DNA of 64,000 bases from Montifringilla adamsi (Eukaryota; Chordata; Aves; Passeriformes; Passeridae), in assembly GCA_017590115.1 (NCBI GenBank), contig JAGGNK010013114.1, positions 1,240,001 through 1,304,000 on the forward strand, written 5' to 3'. The translations under genes and the position numbers were made by a program. The number at the start of each line of letters is the position of its first letter. Positions within the stretch are counted from its first letter, which is position 1. The notes under the pieces are model-generated. The model was not told the DNA's origin and did not search any database. It saw only the letters and a list, made by a program, of their open reading frames with translations. This document shows, piece by piece, positions 53,655-64,000 of the stretch.

Positions 53655-53818
53655 CTGTGGAGGTATTTACTGTAGGGTGGTGTTCAAGACCAGGTTGGAT
53701 GGGGTGTTGAGCATTCTGGTCTGGTTTCTGCCATGGGCAGGAATGCCCCTGCCCATGGTAAGGGAGTTGGAACTAGGTGATCTTTAAGCTCCCTTCCACC
53801 TCATTCTAGGACTCAATT
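53655..53818 (+). mobile_element. CR1 LINE 3' end
   Basis: CR1 tail with gtgttcaagaccaggttgga, ggaactaggtgatctttaag and cccttccacctcattctagg. It contains the usual imperfect palindrome CCATGGGCAG (53731-53740) / CTGCCCATGG (53749-53758). Confidence 0.85.
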
Positions 53819-54104
53819 TAAAAATCGGGAATAGGCCTAGCTAAAGTAACTCCGCTTCAGGTCTGAAAAGAGAAGAGCAGTGCCCTTTTCTTTTAAAGGC
53901 CTTACAGCTGTACTAGTAAGTTTTAAGTGCTGTGTGTTGTAGGGATAGTAACCATAGCATTTTAGGTTCACTCTTGGCCCGGGCTTTTATTTGTGTTTGT
54001 AATAACATCAGATCTTAAAATCTTTGGCTAGATTTGGAAAATAAAGGGATGGCTAGTGGATGGGTCCATTTTGATCAAATGGAAATAGTTAATCTTATGG
54101 GTTG

Positions 54105-54330
54105 AAAGTCCTTACCTATGCTAGGATTTATTGTGAAGCCCAGCCCACTTGGTGGTGGGGTGGTGTGAGAAGCCCTTGGCTCTGCAAGCACTGCTCAGCA
54201 GTAGCTAAAACAGCCCTATGCTATCACACTGTTTCCAGCACAAATCAAACACAGACCTACCACAGCCACTGTGAAGAAAATTACCTCTATTCCATCCACA
54301 ACCAGTATAGTTGCTCCTTCTGATATGTGC
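54105..54330 (+). mobile_element. Possible LTR-type interspersed repeat
   Basis: The stretch with agcccttggctctgcaagca, ctgctcagcagtagctaaaa and tgtgaagaaaattacctcta resembles a dispersed repeat I associate with bird genomes, probably of LTR origin. Termini and family are not established. Confidence 0.35.
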
Positions 54331-55441
54331 CAGATGATGTTCACCTAGGGAAGGAATATCAGAAAATTGTGCTCAGGATGCCCAAATCAAACAAGTTGCC
54401 TCTGACTTCTAAGATGCTTTAAATTGTGAAAATTGAGAAGCCCGTGATCATAAAGAATGCTCTGGAAAATGTAAAATCTGGCACATTATGTTTAAAGTGT
54501 TCATGTGTTGGACTGAAAGCCATAAACCATTAGAAAAGCCTAAACAATTCTCAGACAATGTACTGCTGTGGGGAGCAGCAGTCTAGCAGTCAGGGATGTT
54601 TGCTTAGCATTGTGCTAAACTGCATTCAAGCAGCAGCCTTTGGGAAATCTCTTCCTATCCATTGTTACACCAGCTGAAGTTATCCAGTCCCTTGAGCATT
54701 AGCAGCATGTTTTCTGATGTGGGAAGTACATGGAAGATGTGCTGAGCAGCTTACTACTGCTTATGCCTTAGAGTCTGTGTGGCCTGGGGAGAAACAGGAG
54801 ACACTGAGAAGCTCTACAACCAGGATTCACGTTTCTTCTTTCCATCAGTAGTTCCTACAGCCCCTTCAACCTGAAGTTTTGGGCACATGCATGTGGTATT
54901 GGAGCCCAGACTGGCTCTCCAGCTGTCTTGTACTGTTGAGCTCTCCAGGACAGAGATGTACTTGTCCTCCCCTCATTGCAGCTTGCTCATTCCCAGGGTC
55001 AGTAGCTTTACAGCAGATTGGTTTTCCTGTTGGTCTCTGATTCTTTGGCTTTACTCACATATACGGAAATTTTTAAGCACACGAACTAGGTATTATTTTA
55101 CTAGTCGGACTAGTAGATAAGCTACCTTTGTCTCCCTGCTTTCTCATATTCCTAGCTGCCTGATGCTGTCTTCCTTTGGTGTAGCAGTGCCAGTGTTAAA
55201 CTGGCAGGATCTATTCTGGGCAGTCCATGGCTGAGATGGCTGTGGCCATGCCCATTGTCTGGTGGAGAAGTAGAAAGGAAGACCAGGAAGAGTTTCTCTT
55301 AGTCCCAAAGGTGAGCAGAACCATCTGGAAGAAATGGAAACCTGTGTTCCTTCCTGCCTGTCCCTGAAGTGGGAATGCAGCACAGCTGCTTGAGGCAGGC
55401 TCATGGAAAGGCTGATGCCTATAGGAAAGCTTCTCTGTAAC

Positions 55442-55505
55442 CTTTTGGAAAAGGACTTGAGGAAGCTGTAAGACTTTTGGAAAAGGACTTGAGGAAGCTG
55501 TAAGA
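55442..55505. repeat. 32-bp tandem duplication, two exact copies
   Basis: A 32-bp unit (begins CTTTTGGAAAAGGACTTGAG, ends GCTGTAAGA) occurs at 55442-55473 and 55474-55505 without a difference, which suggests a recent duplication. Confidence 0.92.
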
Positions 55506-57699
55506 TGATTCTTCTAACAAAAGCATTATCCCTTTAAAGCATTAGATGATGTGAAAACCATCTGGATGGCACCAGATCAGCAAAAGAGTTTTTCTAACAG
55601 TTAAATAGACCTTATTTTTATTATGCCTGAAACCAGGGGCCATGCTGAACTTATGTGCAAGATGAGAGTCAAACTTGTTGTTCTAAGGACTGCAGAAGTA
55701 CAAGACCCAGATGATTGTGGAAGGGAAAAAAGACTGGAGAAGTGATAGAAGGGTAATGTAGCAAAAGGAGGCAGTTCAAAGGTGTCTACAGAAAGGGAAC
55801 AGTGTGGGTTGTGCTCTTTGCATACTGTCCCATGCATTGTTTGTTAAATCTCACCGTTCTTCATCACAAAAGCATGTTTTAGTTTGCCTCAGGGAGCAAA
55901 CCAAAACATTCCTCAACACTTGCCTATAATCAAGAATTGGTTCAGTAGTCCCACATATATGATCAAAACCACTGTGTTTTATTGATTATTTTTTTGTAGA
56001 TAAGAGAGAGAAGGACGATGGGGCCAAGGGCCCAGTATAACTTCATCTTACTGCATATTATTCTGGAAAAAAAATAAGGAAAGACTGATTATTTTTCATT
56101 ATCCAGCTTTCTGTACTAAAATCAAAATAACTGGCAAGTGCTCCTGGTGTGATAAACAAGGAGGGATGTAAGGTGAGCAACAGCTGCTTAGGCTGTTCTT
56201 CTTTTGGCACTGATGACATTTAGATGTTGCAGGGTGATGAGGTGGAACAGACCTCACTAATGCCATTGACTGTCACATAATCCAAATAGCTTTTTACATG
56301 GGACTTTTGGTAGAGTAGGGGGGCAAACACAGAGTAATTGGTTTCTGGCCCCTGTGCAAAAGTGCTTACCATGTTAGAGATTAGAAAGGCATATTTAATT
56401 CATTATTAGGCCTTTATCAAGACTAACTATAATGATAACTGAAGAATTTATGGAGAGAAGTGGTGTGGGGATCACTTCCCATCTCTGAGGGGAGGTGAAA
56501 TGTAAAATGTGTCAAAAGATAGCATAGCAGTACCTATTTCCTTAGAAGTGACAGGTTTTCTCACTGTTGTCACCTTCCATACCTTCACCCCAACAGCACT
56601 CCAGATATATTAGGAGATGGAATAATGCTCGGAATTTGGCACACAAGTTTTGCCTTAGGTTGCACTTTGTGCTGCAGAGTTTGTCGGGGAATTTGATGCA
56701 CTGCATGGCACATGAAGGAAGAGTGAAGACAAATGAGACTGCTATAGAACTGATAGGCTTTGTATATTGAGAGGGGGAAAAATCAGTACCAATAATCTTT
56801 CAAAATACTGTCTTTTTAATGTGTTCTGCTTGTACAGCCAGATAGATGTCTTTCAATTCTTGACCTACAGTGTATAATAGAAATAAAAGCTGGTGCCTGT
56901 TGAGATTTTGCTTTCTATCTCTACCAGGTAACCACTGTTGTAAGAGGCAGAAAGGAGAAAAATAGAGGTAAGATCGCTTCTTCAAAATAGCTATGGCTGG
57001 GGCAGAAGACAGAAGTAGGCAATTTCTAATGGCTAAAATACTGTGTTCACAAGAATATTTCAGCTGCTCTCTCTTGTTTCTGGTTTTAAGCAACCCACAT
57101 ATTCCTTAGGAAAAATAAGCTCAAGCTCTTGAGCTGTATTCATACAAAGAACTTTCCGGCAGGTGAGTGTTTTGGCATTCCCAAACTTATGCAGTGTTTA
57201 CAAGTGTTTACAGAACTAATTGCAGATGTGAGATGTGCTGCAGATTGAAAGTGCCACCCGGCTCTGGTGCAGGGTGCAAAGCTCAACACTGACTGTGTGC
57301 GTGTCCTCATAAAGCATCTTGAAGTCCTGCCCTCAGTGTAGCTGCGTTTGTCCAGTTCTGCTGTGCCGGGCCGTGCCTGTATTCCCCGCTCAGCCCCTGC
57401 AGCTGCTGAGAGGTCCAGACTCTCCTTCCACCACCTTCTCTCTGTCCAAAACGCCGCCTCTGCTGCTTCCTGCTGCGTTCGCCTTCAGGCTCGGCAGCGT
57501 TTGACCTGCTCTACTGCTTCGTGTCAGAGCCTCCTCCCTCGCCTGGGGTGGCGGCCGGGGACCATGGTGATGCCACCCAGGCCATAGTGCTTGGCTCCGC
57601 GCCACCCTCCCCACATCCTGCTTTCTTAGGCTTCACCTGCGGTGGCTCAAAAATTACAGGGACGGTGGTGTTGTTTTTGTTGGGTTTTGCGTCTATTTC

Positions 57700-58460
57700 C
57701 CTTTTCATTGCCCCTTCTCGGCACAGGGGCTGCGGCAGCTACGGCGGGGACGGAGCCGGCATCGGGGCGGGGCGGGGCGGGAGGAGGCGCGGCAGCCGCT
57801 GCTGCTGTGTGAGGGGCGGGCAGGAGGGAGGGGCGGCGGGAGCCGGGCTTTTACAGCGAGCGCCTCCGGGCCGGGGGCGAGGCCGCCGCCTGGCCCGGGG
57901 GAGCGCCGGGGGCTGCGGTGAGGGGGCGCGGGCGGTGTGGCCTGGCGCGGCTCGTCTGGGGAGCGGGGGGGAAGGAAAACCTGGCGGGGCAGCCGGAGCG
58001 GCGGTGGGCTCGGGGCTGCCGGGCGAGGCCCGGGGCGGGAGGGGGGTGCGGGGTCGGGGTCCCGGGTTTGGCGGATGCCCTGCTCGGGTCCCCCGTCGTC
58101 GCGGCCGGGTCCGCCCGCCCGCAGGGCCGCGCTGCCCGCGCCGCTCGGGCTGCAGCGAGGCGGCGGCTGAAGGTGCTTCCTGCCGGTCCAGGGGCTGCCT
58201 TGTGCCGCTCCCCGGGGACGCCCATCCCGGGGCATCCTAAAAAGTACCTTTGAAGCAATAAAACAGAGCTGTGCGGTTCGCACTGCCGGCAGGGGTACTT
58301 CCTGCTCGCTGCCCCCGTCCCTGGCTCGTGGGTGCCCGGTCCCGTGTTCCGCGGCCGGAGCGCCGCGGGGGCTGCGGCGCTGTCCCCGGAAAATCAGCGG
58401 GCTGGCGGCTGCCAGCTCCCCGCGCCCTGGGGACCAGGGCGGAATCTGCGAAAAACAGCA
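57700..58460. promoter_or_regulatory. NXPE3: NXPE3 CpG-island promoter
   Basis: GC- and CpG-dense block with consecutive Sp1 GC boxes (about 57764-57782). It is the only island between CEP97 and the NXPE3 coding start and is oriented correctly for that gene. Start site not resolvable from sequence. Confidence 0.65.
57800..57917 (+). other. NXPE3: Putative NXPE3 untranslated exon 1
   Basis: Ends at a GTGAGG donor at 57918 inside the CpG island. The 5' limit is a guess. Other GT sites in the island are possible, so this is a tentative model. Confidence 0.3.
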
Positions 58461-59053
58461 GCAAATCTGTTTTTCCGTGCTGGCAGCCACGCGAACATCA
58501 AGCCCCTGTGCCCCAGTGACATGGTTTGGGCATCGCCAGAGGCAGCGGCTCCTCTGTGCCTTGGAGATTTGCATGACAGAATTTGGAGAGGTTGCACTCA
58601 TACCTGCCTTTGTAACGCTGCTGGCTTAGAGAGCTGTGGGGATAGAGAGCTGACAGTAATTGACAACTTGTAAAAAACCCAAAGCAACAATCCTGTGATG
58701 GAGCATGCGGCATAATTTAATGACGTATTCATAAAATTGTCATTAAATCCGTTTTTGTTTTTAACATTGGGTAAAATGGGGCTTGTGGTAACATGGAACA
58801 AAGCTGAGAGAAGTAATACTTAGCAATAAATAGCAGAAAATTCAAGTGCACAGCATTGACGTTTAAAAGAATAAAATACTTCAACAAAATCCTTGAGTCA
58901 TTGTAGAAACTGAAGTGATTTTACAGGTAGAAAGTTGTAACTGCCATTTTATTTTGTGCCACTGTAAGCAAACCACCAATGTATAAATTTTATTGAGAAA
59001 TACTTGTGTGTATTTCTACAGATCTATTTATTTTTTAATGTATTTTTTCCAAG

Positions 59054-59103
59054 GTTATCTGGCCTTTTGTGTGAATGGCTTCAGAGGACATTTCAGGAGT
59101 AGG
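59054..59103 (+). other. NXPE3: Putative NXPE3 untranslated exon 2
   Basis: Good acceptor (ttttttccaag) and strong donor (gtaagt at 59104) bound a 50-nt segment with an ATG but no long frame. It may be an alternative 5' UTR exon. Confidence 0.35.
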
Positions 59104-60637
59104 GTAAGTCCTAAGGCTTTTTGGTGTACTTATGGGCTTCCCTTATACAAAAAATGAATGGGATCAATTGTTCACCAGTTGTGATGAAACTGGCAGTATT
59201 GTAAGCCTTTAGCATAAAGAAAGCTCTAAACCTATACATTTAAATGTTTTAGGGCATGTGGCATCTACAGAATACAGAAAACTTTGAATAAAAATATATG
59301 GAACAGCGTTTGTGGCATCTGAAATTACATCTGAAACTTTAGGCATATGAAATTGCATTACATTTTCAATGTCTTGTGCTTTTCAGTGATGTGGAAAGAA
59401 TTCTCAGTAATAGAATTGAAAATTCTGGTTTTGTCTAATGTGTTTGTTTTTCGTCCTCAAATGGACATGTATGTTCTTAAATTAGCATTTTGATGTACTC
59501 TAGGTATATTTAGTACCAATTTATGACCCAAGCTGCTGTTTTATGCAAATTTCATATTAGTGCAGAACTGTTCCAACAAAGCTGTGTTTCTGTGGTGTTT
59601 TGATACTTTCACTTTAATGGATGTCTTGCTCTTTCAATGCTAGTTCATTGGTCAGAAATACAATCTCTCTAATTCTCAGCAAAGCATTTGAAGTTATAAT
59701 CCCTATAATCCTTGTAAAGCAATTTGATGTGTGGTCTATTTTGAGGCTGTCCTGGTTATACCAGCAATGTATTTCAGTTTTCTAGTCTGTATGCATTTTT
59801 TAATCTTGATATTTAATATATCATTTTTTCATTTAAATTTACACAGCATTTTTCATATGGTCTTAAAAGTATAGGTACTATGTATTATATTATCTTAATT
59901 GCATAAATTCTCAGTTATACTATTTATAGAAAGTTATACAAAGTTTATGTAATCGTTTGATTATGTTGTTGCTCTTGGTGCATGGTTATATGAGTAATGC
60001 TGCTTTGAGGATATCGGGTTTGGAGAGATTGGTGTCTTTTGAGTGCCTCTCCTTGCCATCTGTTTTCTGTTTCCAAGTTTAGAGCTTCTGCAAGAACGGT
60101 GCCCTTTTTGCTTGCAAAAAAGTCTGCATCAAAATTGTCCTTCTCAGAAAGAAAGGAAGGTTTAAGAGTCATTCTGAACAAGCATTGAGAACTTTATCAG
60201 TGGCTCTTAAGTCTGTGATTTTATAGTAGATCAGTCATCAAGCAATCTTAAAGGAATGATATTGCATGAAAGTTAAAGTTTTGAAAGACAGTACTGTTAT
60301 TAGATTTAAATAATCAGAAACATTGAATCCCAACACATTGTATTCTTTCCAGAAGTTTATTTTTTTTATTTTCTAGAGCTGCATATGAGTACCTGAAATA
60401 AAAGGAATTATAAAAAAGCAAAACAGGGAAGATGCAATGTAATGTTATAGATGATGCTTGAAGTTAAATTTTAGTGCTCTCGACTCTTTTAGGTATCTCC
60501 TCTTTAATGCTACAGTTGATTTATTTTTCCTTTCTTCCCAAGCAGAAAACTGGAGGAAATAAGTTTTACCTTGCTCATCCAAATTTGTTTCAGACACCAG
60601 TGTTTAATAACAACTTAATAGAATGTGTAAACATGTA

Positions 60638-60756
60638 AATGAGAGATGTCTAAACCTGCAAGTTTCTGCTATAAAAGTTAATGGGAGATGTCGAAACCCA
60701 GAAGTTTCTGATATAAAAGTTAATGGCAGATGTCCAAACCCACGAATTTCTGTTTC
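60638..60756. repeat. 42-bp tandem repeat, about 2.8 copies
   Basis: Units start at 60638, 60680 and 60722, each beginning aatg-agatgtc(c)-aaacc and running to atataaaagtt. Copies differ at several sites, so the array is not recent. Confidence 0.88.
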
Positions 60757-61114
60757 AGTCTGGTAATGTCTGGACAGTGGTGGTGTGGCCTAACAGATAA
60801 ATAGGGTGATGGTTATTTGCTTTGGTCTTTTTGATTGCCAGAATGAAATCTTGCACTCTTCTTTTGCCTTTTTTTTTTTTGGTATCCACTACAGGTGAGA
60901 CCAGCTTTCTGATAAGGGTTTGCTTTGGCAGATCCAAGAGAATTATGTAACATGACAGATAATACTGTTCAGATTAGCTCCAAAAAATAATCTGTGTTGA
61001 CTGTTCTATTGTACTAGTTATTGCCCCACCATTTGTAAGCTTTCACTGCAAAACTTGGCTTTAATTCTAGTAACATTTTGAGACTTAATACAGTTTTTAT
61101 AAATGCACTTGCAG

Positions 61115-61326
61115 GAATGAAGTGGAAGTCAGCTGAATTCTCTTGTGCTCTGCTGAGACGAAATGACATTATGTTTGTGGTGAATGGAAGCCATGGCAAT
61201 GTGTAACATGGGAGGGAAAGGCACGAATGGACCATGTGGCGTGACTCGTTCAGACTGCAGCTCTTCTGCCTGCTCATGGCAGTGCTGGCTGTTGTGGTGC
61301 TGGTCCATAACTTTTTTCAGTTAGAG
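61115..61326 (+). CDS. NXPE3: NXPE3 first coding exon (5' UTR 61115-61233, coding 61234-61326)
   Basis: The coding part, ATG at 61234 to GAG before the gtaagt donor at 61327, encodes 31 residues: MWRDSFRLQLFCLLMAVLAV and then VVLVHNFFQLE. A short N-terminal stretch with arginines precedes a hydrophobic segment (about residues 9-28), a signal peptide or type II signal anchor. It matches the N-terminus I know for NXPE3 (neurexophilin and PC-esterase domain family member 3), and its position after CEP97 agrees. The family has an N-terminal neurexophilin-like part and a C-terminal PC-esterase domain, probably acting in the secretory pathway; those exons lie beyond the window. The acceptor is tgcacttgcag at 61114. 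The 119-nt leader carries upstream ATGs. Confidence 0.85.
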
Positions 61327-64000
61327 GTAAGTGGAGCCTCTTTCTTCTCCAAGATGGCTTGAGCAACATTATTGGCTTTTGAGTGTGAGGTTAGAATTGT
61401 CTGACTGACAGCATTTAGCTATAAATTGGAATGACAGAAAATTCATAGTTGAAGGCATGTCTGGAGGTATTTAATCCAACACCCTCCTAAAAAGGCTAGC
61501 ATCAGAGTTAGCTTGGATTGCAACAGGGTATTTTGACTTGCAAGTGTATTCAAGTACACTCATATTTCACAACCTACCTAGGCAGCCTGTTGCAATGCTG
61601 CATCCCTCTTAGAGGGAAGAATGTTTGCCTTAAGTGCAAAAGGTAGTTGCCTTTTATCCAATTAGAATGTACTTTAATAGGTTCTCTTTAGCTCTAATAG
61701 TTCCTCTGTGACTCCCCCGTGATTAGTGAAAGACTGCAGTTAGGTTCCCTTTTGGTCTTCTCTAGAATTAAAAAAAGATGCTTTGGTTCCCTTAGTGTCA
61801 CTCCAGTCTAAGCATCTCAAGGGTTCTTAGCTGGTCTTGCCAGCTTTACTCTGGCGTGGGTTGTCCAAAAACCAGACAGTATTCTAGGTGTGACTTCACC
61901 ATGGTCAAGTTAAGGAAAACTCTAACTTTGCTCAATCATCTAGTTAAGATCCTGTTAATTCTTTGCCACAATGCTGTGCTGCTGACACGTGGTGAGTCTG
62001 CTGTCTCCTGCAATCCCTAGGTCTTTTTCTGCAGAGCTGTCACTAGCTTGTTCATCTCCAGCCTGTACTGATGCAATTTTTATTTACCTTTCCATTTTTC
62101 CCTCTGCTGTGTCTGTCTTGCATATTTCTTCAGTTTACTTCTCACTTCAGTGCAGAAGTACTTTCAAACTGCTTAGATTAAAGTCAAGGAGGATGAGGAC
62201 TTCTCTGCAGGAGCCCTGGAGGCTGACCCTGCCCACTGGCTGCCTGCCTGGCCAGGCCTTCCAGTGCTGCATTTGGTGGGTGAGCATTGTAATGCTTAGC
62301 CTAACACCTTGTTAAATTATAGCTGTCCCTTGTGCATGTCAGCCAGTCGGCAAGTGCTTTATGCTTTTAAGTTGTGTATATGCTGCTTGCAGAATCTTCC
62401 TTCCTCCTGGCTAGTGATGCCCAAATGAAATGATCCAAAAGAGGGGCTGTAAAGCCCCCTCACCCCACACAAAAATACAGTTGAATTGGAAGAGGATCAC
62501 GTAAGGGTAAGGAAGATGTTTGGGAAGTCTAAAACCACAAGTGATTCAGGATCAATAACTGAAGAAGGAGTGTTTGTTACATATTCCAGTACTAGTGGAC
62601 ACATTAAATAAAAACTGCAGATGCTGATTTTAAAGGAAGCAGGGATATTTTTTAGGGGTTGCAGCAAAGCTGCAGAAATCTTTGCAGTAAGTCTTTGTAG
62701 TTACTAAATGCGTATATTCAAAAAATCTGTATGAATGCACAGAAGAAAAGTCCATTAGGGGATATTAGATCTTAAGATGTTTACCCTAGTGTTTAAGAAA
62801 TCTAAACCATAAAGTGCTAGAAAGTGTGTTAAGTGTACAGGAGGAAGTGGCACAGCATGTTTGATCTGTCTTCTTTTCCCATATACCTGCTGTTAAAAAC
62901 TATTGGCAATCAAAACACTGTGTTTGATGGACTTTTGGTTCAAGTTAGTTCATGATCCATTTTGTTTGTAGGAGGTAGCTTTTGTTTTCTCTTTCTGTGG
63001 TTTTATTTTGTTTTGGGTTTTGACCTAGGATGTTGCCTGAGGAGTGTTGATATTCAGAATCTTAAACTGTTTTCTTTCTATTTTAAAATGACATTTCTTA
63101 GAGAAAAGTGCTCTAGCAGTGCTTTGAGAGTGAAATGGAAAATGCAGGTTGGGTGTTTGCTCTGTGCTTTTTCTGGCCGCTGTCCATGATAAGTGTCTTT
63201 GTGGCTTTGTTGCCCTTTACATATCTGCTATTCTAACCTCAGTTAAGTATTGTGTTGCTGGTAAATCTTGACACTATAACATGCAACTCTAACCCTTTCT
63301 GTTGTCATGACTTTTCTGAATGGACCTGCTCCTGTATTTGTCTTGGCTCAATTTTCCAGGGAGTCTAATATAAGTATTTATGCTGATTCTTTTCAGTCAA
63401 AGATCAAAGCCTGAAAAATATCTTATAAAGCTTTCACAGAATATCTGTAACCAAATCTATCCAGGCTCTGGAAGGAGAGCTTATTGTTGGTTACTGTTGA
63501 GAACGTGTTTGTAAATGCATGAGACATACTTCTCATCCCTAAATCATCCAACCTACCTGGCTAAAGCTCAAGATCTAAGGCAATTGTCAGCTAGTGTCCC
63601 TTCTTTTTTGCTTTAGGATTTTATACCTTTTCGTGTTGGAATGTTTTCTCTTAATTTCTTAAACTACTGATGACACCCTCCCAGTAGTCATACCCATGTC
63701 AGAATTTTACTTTTCTTATCTTGTGTTTAAGAAACCCAACAAGCTGTCCACAAAAAGTTTGGTAGCCAGCTTATTTACTTTGCTTTTTATTATGGAATAA
63801 CTATTCCCTTGAGGTCACATGGTTGATCACACAGTACCAGAAGAAATGTGGTTTTATTTTATTAGAATTTTTTAATGTGAATATAGCCAGAAAGATAAAA
63901 TGTGCAGTAATATTTTGTGAAGTATCAGGATGTTACCCAAACATCATGCTCTCAGGATGCAGGAGGATTTGTGTATTTGTACCAGTGGCCTTTAGGGTGA
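61327..64000 (+). other. NXPE3: NXPE3 intron (runs off the window)
   Basis: Sequence after the first coding exon; no further NXPE3 exon is recognisable. It contains an old antisense CR1 (about 61435-62110). The rest is AT-rich and without recognised features. Confidence 0.7.
61435..62110 (-). mobile_element. Old CR1 LINE, antisense to NXPE3
   Basis: Strongly diverged but collinear with CR1 read backwards: tctggaggtatttaatccaa, caacctacctaggcagcctg, a ttctaggtgtgacttcacca segment, then ccctaggtctttttctgcag and ctccagcctgtactgatgca. This is the longest CR1 piece in the window, and many indels show great age. Confidence 0.75.

Larger units (their letters stand above)
49996..57519. other. Gene-free DNA between CEP97 and NXPE3
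   Basis: No gene recognised. It contains a 19-C homopolymer (52316-52334), a CR1 tail (53655-53818), a possible LTR-type repeat (54105-54330) and a 32-bp tandem duplication (55442-55505). Part may be long CEP97 3' UTR. Confidence 0.65.
58461..61114 (+). other. NXPE3: NXPE3 5' intron region
   Basis: AT-rich sequence between the CpG island and the first coding exon. It contains the putative exon at 59054 and a 42-bp-period tandem repeat at 60638-60756; nothing else recognised. Confidence 0.6.

Noticed and set aside
53731..53758. 10-bp palindrome around 53745 as an independent hairpin
   Set aside because: It lies within the CR1 tail, where this imperfect palindrome is a normal part of the element.
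57521..58601. Long open frames on both strands in the NXPE3 CpG island (239 and 298 codons)
   Set aside because: GC-rich island artefacts, low-complexity Gly/Arg/Pro with no homologous content.

Overview
The window is vertebrate nuclear DNA, most likely from a bird. It holds compact multi-exon genes with GT-AG introns, CpG-island promoters and several CR1 LINE 3' ends of avian type. The bird (perhaps passerine) assignment is inference from repeat type and intron size. Five protein-coding genes are recognisable from their exon translations. Their order, PCNP (+), ZBTB11 (-), RPL24 (-), CEP97 (+), NXPE3 (+), matches the block I know from human chromosome 3q12.

Layout. Positions 1-3239 hold the last three coding exons of PCNP, followed by its 3' UTR. 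From about 5.1 to 9.2 kb there is gene-free DNA between two converging genes. ZBTB11 runs leftward from its CpG-island promoter near 28.7 kb to its stop at 11781, with a 3' UTR of about 2.5 kb; all 11 coding exons join in frame to 1042 residues. RPL24 runs leftward from 35197 to 31433; its six coding exons give the full 157-residue ribosomal protein eL24. CEP97 starts 320 bp away on the other strand (35517) and ends at 48304; its eleven coding exons give 865 residues. RPL24 and CEP97 share one CpG island, so a bidirectional promoter is likely. After a repeat-bearing gene-free stretch, a third CpG island near 57.7-58.5 kb should be the NXPE3 promoter. It is followed by a probable untranslated exon and the first coding exon (61234-61326, signal anchor). 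The rest of NXPE3 lies beyond the right edge.

The genes do not form a pathway. They are neighbours with separate roles: a small PEST nuclear protein, a zinc-finger transcription regulator, a ribosomal protein, a centriole-length/cilium regulator, and a secretory-pathway NXPE-family protein.

I see no novel multi-gene system, CRISPR array, operon or recognisable tRNA/rRNA gene. The observations most worth a second look are small. They are a 38-bp almost perfect inverted repeat in RPL24 intron 2, a perfect 15-bp hairpin in ZBTB11 intron 7, a sense-oriented retroviral LTR with its own poly(A) signal just upstream of the last ZBTB11 exon, a retroviral-integrase-type HHCC motif in ZBTB11, and an upstream ORF that overlaps the NXPE3 start codon.
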